This document shows, in pieces, positions 14,244 through 15,557 of a stretch of DNA of 15,557 nt. The stretch lies in NCBI GenBank assembly GCA_964472035.1, contig CAYYIT010000054.1, forward strand, positions 1-15,557, read 5' to 3'. The translations under genes were made by a program, and so were the position numbers. The notes under the pieces are model-generated. The model was not told the origin of the DNA and did not search any database. It worked only from the letters and a program-made list of their open reading frames with translations. Positions within the stretch are counted from its first letter, which is position 1. Every line of letters begins with the position of its first letter. The DNA comes from UBA3855 sp964472035. Lineage in GTDB: Bacteria > Bacillota > Clostridia > Oscillospirales > Ruminococcaceae.

Positions 14244-15438
14244 GGAGCAGACCTCGGTCAGCGCAGATTACCGCGACAACGAATGGGTGCGGACGCAGCG
14301 TGAAAAGACAAAGGCTTACCGCATCCTGAACTACCCTGAAATGGGCATGGCGGAAGACGAGGATCTTGGCACGGCGATGTGCTATATTCTCCTCTACCCC
14401 GCAGGCTCTGTCACCGGTACACTTGCCGATATCACAACATTTGCACAGGCTTTTGTTGATGATGAATGCCCCCTCTTTGCAAAGCAGGAAACGCTTGCCC
14501 TCATGCTTTCTGCAAGCGATTGCTACGGCGACAGTGATATTCCGAAGAACTGCCACGGCATGTGGGTGACGGAATACGCCGTAACCACAATGGGACACGG
14601 CGGCAATGTAAATGCCGGCTCTGCAAATCTTGTTTTTGATAAGGAATCAAAGACGGGCGTTGTTGTTCTTGCAAATCAGCAGAATGAAGCAGTGTTCAGC
14701 TATGGAATCCCCGAGCTGATATTCGGTTCATTTACAAACAACCCGATCTATACCAATGCCGCGATTACCGAACGCACTGACATCAGTGGAGATTATGTAG
14801 AAAGCAGAGGGTATTTTGACGGTCTGACAAAAATATCCGCTTGTCTGAGCTATCTGCCCCTTGCACAGGGAGAACATGCAGATTCCTATACACAGGGCGG
14901 TATCCCTGCACTGACGCGCATTTCCGACAAGCTCTATATGATCGAAGGTTCCAGTGATTTCCTTTATGAAACGACCACTTCTGACGGAAGGATCATACTT
15001 GAATATTCCTCGGTGGCTTATGTTCAGAGTCATACCGTTGCGAATGAATTTACCGCTGTATTGCTCTTTGCGGTGATTGCAGTTGTCACGCTTGTACTGC
15101 TTATCATAAAGGGCATCAGAACGCTTGTGAAGAAATACAAGGCTGTACCGGCAGGCAGGGCGATTCTCGCAGGGCAGCTTGCAAGGCTTGCAGTGGGAAT
15201 CGTGCTTGTTCTCCTTATCGATGCAATGGTATCCAGGGCAGTGCTTGTCGTTATGTGCATTGCAGCAGGCGTGAGTGCGATCGTCTGCCTTGCTTCCGCA
15301 GTATTCACTGCCAAGGCGCTCTTTACCGAAAAGGAAATGAAGAAGCTTGCACGGGTGAGGTATGCCGTTTCCGTGCTCTGCAATCTGTTTGCGACAGGGT
15401 TTGTGGTGTATTTTGAGTTGTTTAATTTCTGGACGTAA
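14242..15438 (+). CDS. C-terminal part of a serine hydrolase (class C beta-lactamase-like), 5'-truncated, membrane-anchored
   Basis: The 398 visible residues begin at MEQTSVSADY, a position inside the beta-lactamase/penicillin-binding-like domain (family members typically read LGMEHT here). The HGG triad at residues 119-121 in MGHGGNVNAG is the third active-site element; the SxxK and YxN motifs that should lie upstream are missing. The core ends near VVVLANQ (about 140-146), and four hydrophobic segments follow at about 270-290, 311-329, 331-357 and 374-394, so the protein is probably a cell-surface hydrolase anchored by its C-terminus. The frame continues upstream to 14161 only as the antisense of pstC, without a ribosome site. 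As drawn, the product could not be catalytic. Substrate unknown: peptidase, esterase or cell-wall enzyme are all possible in this family. Confidence 0.75.
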   Translation: MEQTSVSADYRDNEWVRTQREKTKAYRILNYPEMGMAEDEDLGTAMCYILLYPAGSVTGTLADITTFAQAFVDDECPLFAKQETLALMLSASDCYGDSDIPKNCHGMWVTEYAVTTMGHGGNVNAGSANLVFDKESKTGVVVLANQQNEAVFSYGIPELIFGSFTNNPIYTNAAITERTDISGDYVESRGYFDGLTKISACLSYLPLAQGEHADSYTQGGIPALTRISDKLYMIEGSSDFLYETTTSDGRIILEYSSVAYVQSHTVANEFTAVLLFAVIAVVTLVLLIIKGIRTLVKKYKAVPAGRAILAGQLARLAVGIVLVLLIDAMVSRAVLVVMCIAAGVSAIVCLASAVFTAKALFTEKEMKKLARVRYAVSVLCNLFATGFVVYFELFNFWT

Positions 15439-15477
15439 TAAAAAAATTTCTGTTTTCACAGAAGATTAAGCTTTTTC

Positions 15478-15504
15478 AAGGATGCTATGATAAATAGCAT
15501 CCTT
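15478..15504 (+). terminator. Hairpin downstream of the hydrolase gene
   Basis: A perfect 11-bp stem (AAGGATGCTAT at 15478-15488 with ATAGCATCCTT at 15494-15504, loop GATAA) starts 40 bases past the stop codon. It is followed by CAGCTTGTC and six A, not by a T-run. Its sequence differs from the hairpin at 54-80 but its position relative to the conserved module is the same. Confidence 0.55.
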
Positions 15505-15545
15505 CAGCTTGTCAAAAAAGGGGCAATTTCCTGAAAATTGCCCAC
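15504..15545 (+). repeat. 42-bp inverted-repeat module, right copy
   Basis: Exact reverse complement of positions 13-54. It reads linker CAGCTTGTCAAAAAA (15505-15519), then a 9-bp stem GGGCAATTT (15521-15529) with AAATTGCCC (15535-15543). As on the left, it lies just downstream of a gene reading outward from the window. Confidence 0.85.
15514..15543 (-). terminator. Intrinsic terminator reading into the window from the right
   Basis: On the minus strand the 9-bp stem (15521-15543) is followed by C and TTTTTT (15514-15519), the canonical form. It would end a leftward transcript converging on the hydrolase gene from outside the window. Confidence 0.6.
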
Positions 15546-15557
15546 AGCTAACGCACG

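Noticed and set aside
15441..15462. Small hairpin TTCTGT/ACAGAA directly after the hydrolase stop as a terminator
   Set aside because: Only 6 pairs, AT-rich, and not followed by a T-run; the larger hairpin at 15478-15504 is the better 3' structure.
1..15557. A composite transposon bounded by the terminal inverted repeats
   Set aside because: No transposase or integrase is present, each repeat sits at the 3' end of an ordinary gene like a terminator, and target duplications cannot be seen because the window ends there.

Overview
The window looks like a stretch of chromosome from a low-to-mid GC Firmicute of the Clostridia, most likely a Ruminococcus-like member of the Oscillospiraceae. This is inferred from the gene families (phosphotransferase-system HPr and enzyme I, a glucose-type EII, a LacI regulator, a Pst/PhoU operon), the AAGGAG-type ribosome binding sites, the sigma-A-like promoters and the style of the predicted proteins. 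No rRNA, tRNA, CRISPR array, transposase or phage gene is visible.

Positions 161-8028 (with glgP to 10281) form a coherent sugar-uptake locus. A leftward operon runs from a PTS permease (EIIA-EIIC-EIIB) through a maltose-6'-phosphate-phosphatase-like protein (mapP), 4-alpha-glucanotransferase (malQ), HPr (ptsH) and enzyme I (ptsI). A LacI-type repressor gene is read the other way from a near-perfect promoter; the shared upstream region is packed with TGCA motifs. Convergent with lacI, behind a bidirectional terminator, lies glycogen/maltodextrin phosphorylase (glgP), and divergent from glgP is an AraC-type regulator. Together the genes describe import of maltose as maltose-6'-phosphate, dephosphorylation inside the cell, disproportionation to glucose plus longer glucans, and phosphorolysis to glucose-1-phosphate.

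Positions of about 11284-14243 hold a leftward phosphate-uptake operon, pstC-pstA-pstB-phoU and the start of a PhoB-like response regulator. It is cut at both ends: the regulator stops after roughly 25-40 codons, right against the 3' end of the AraC gene, and pstC lacks its N-terminal half and abuts, head to head, a serine-hydrolase (class C beta-lactamase-like) gene that has lost its catalytic N-terminal half. Two breaks of this kind suggest either a genuine rearrangement or a chimeric assembly.

Both window ends carry the same 42-bp sequence in inverted orientation (13-54 and 15504-15545), each lying just downstream of an outward-reading gene and each preceded by a different hairpin. This looks like a multi-copy intergenic terminator/repeat module, which would also explain why the sequence ends there.
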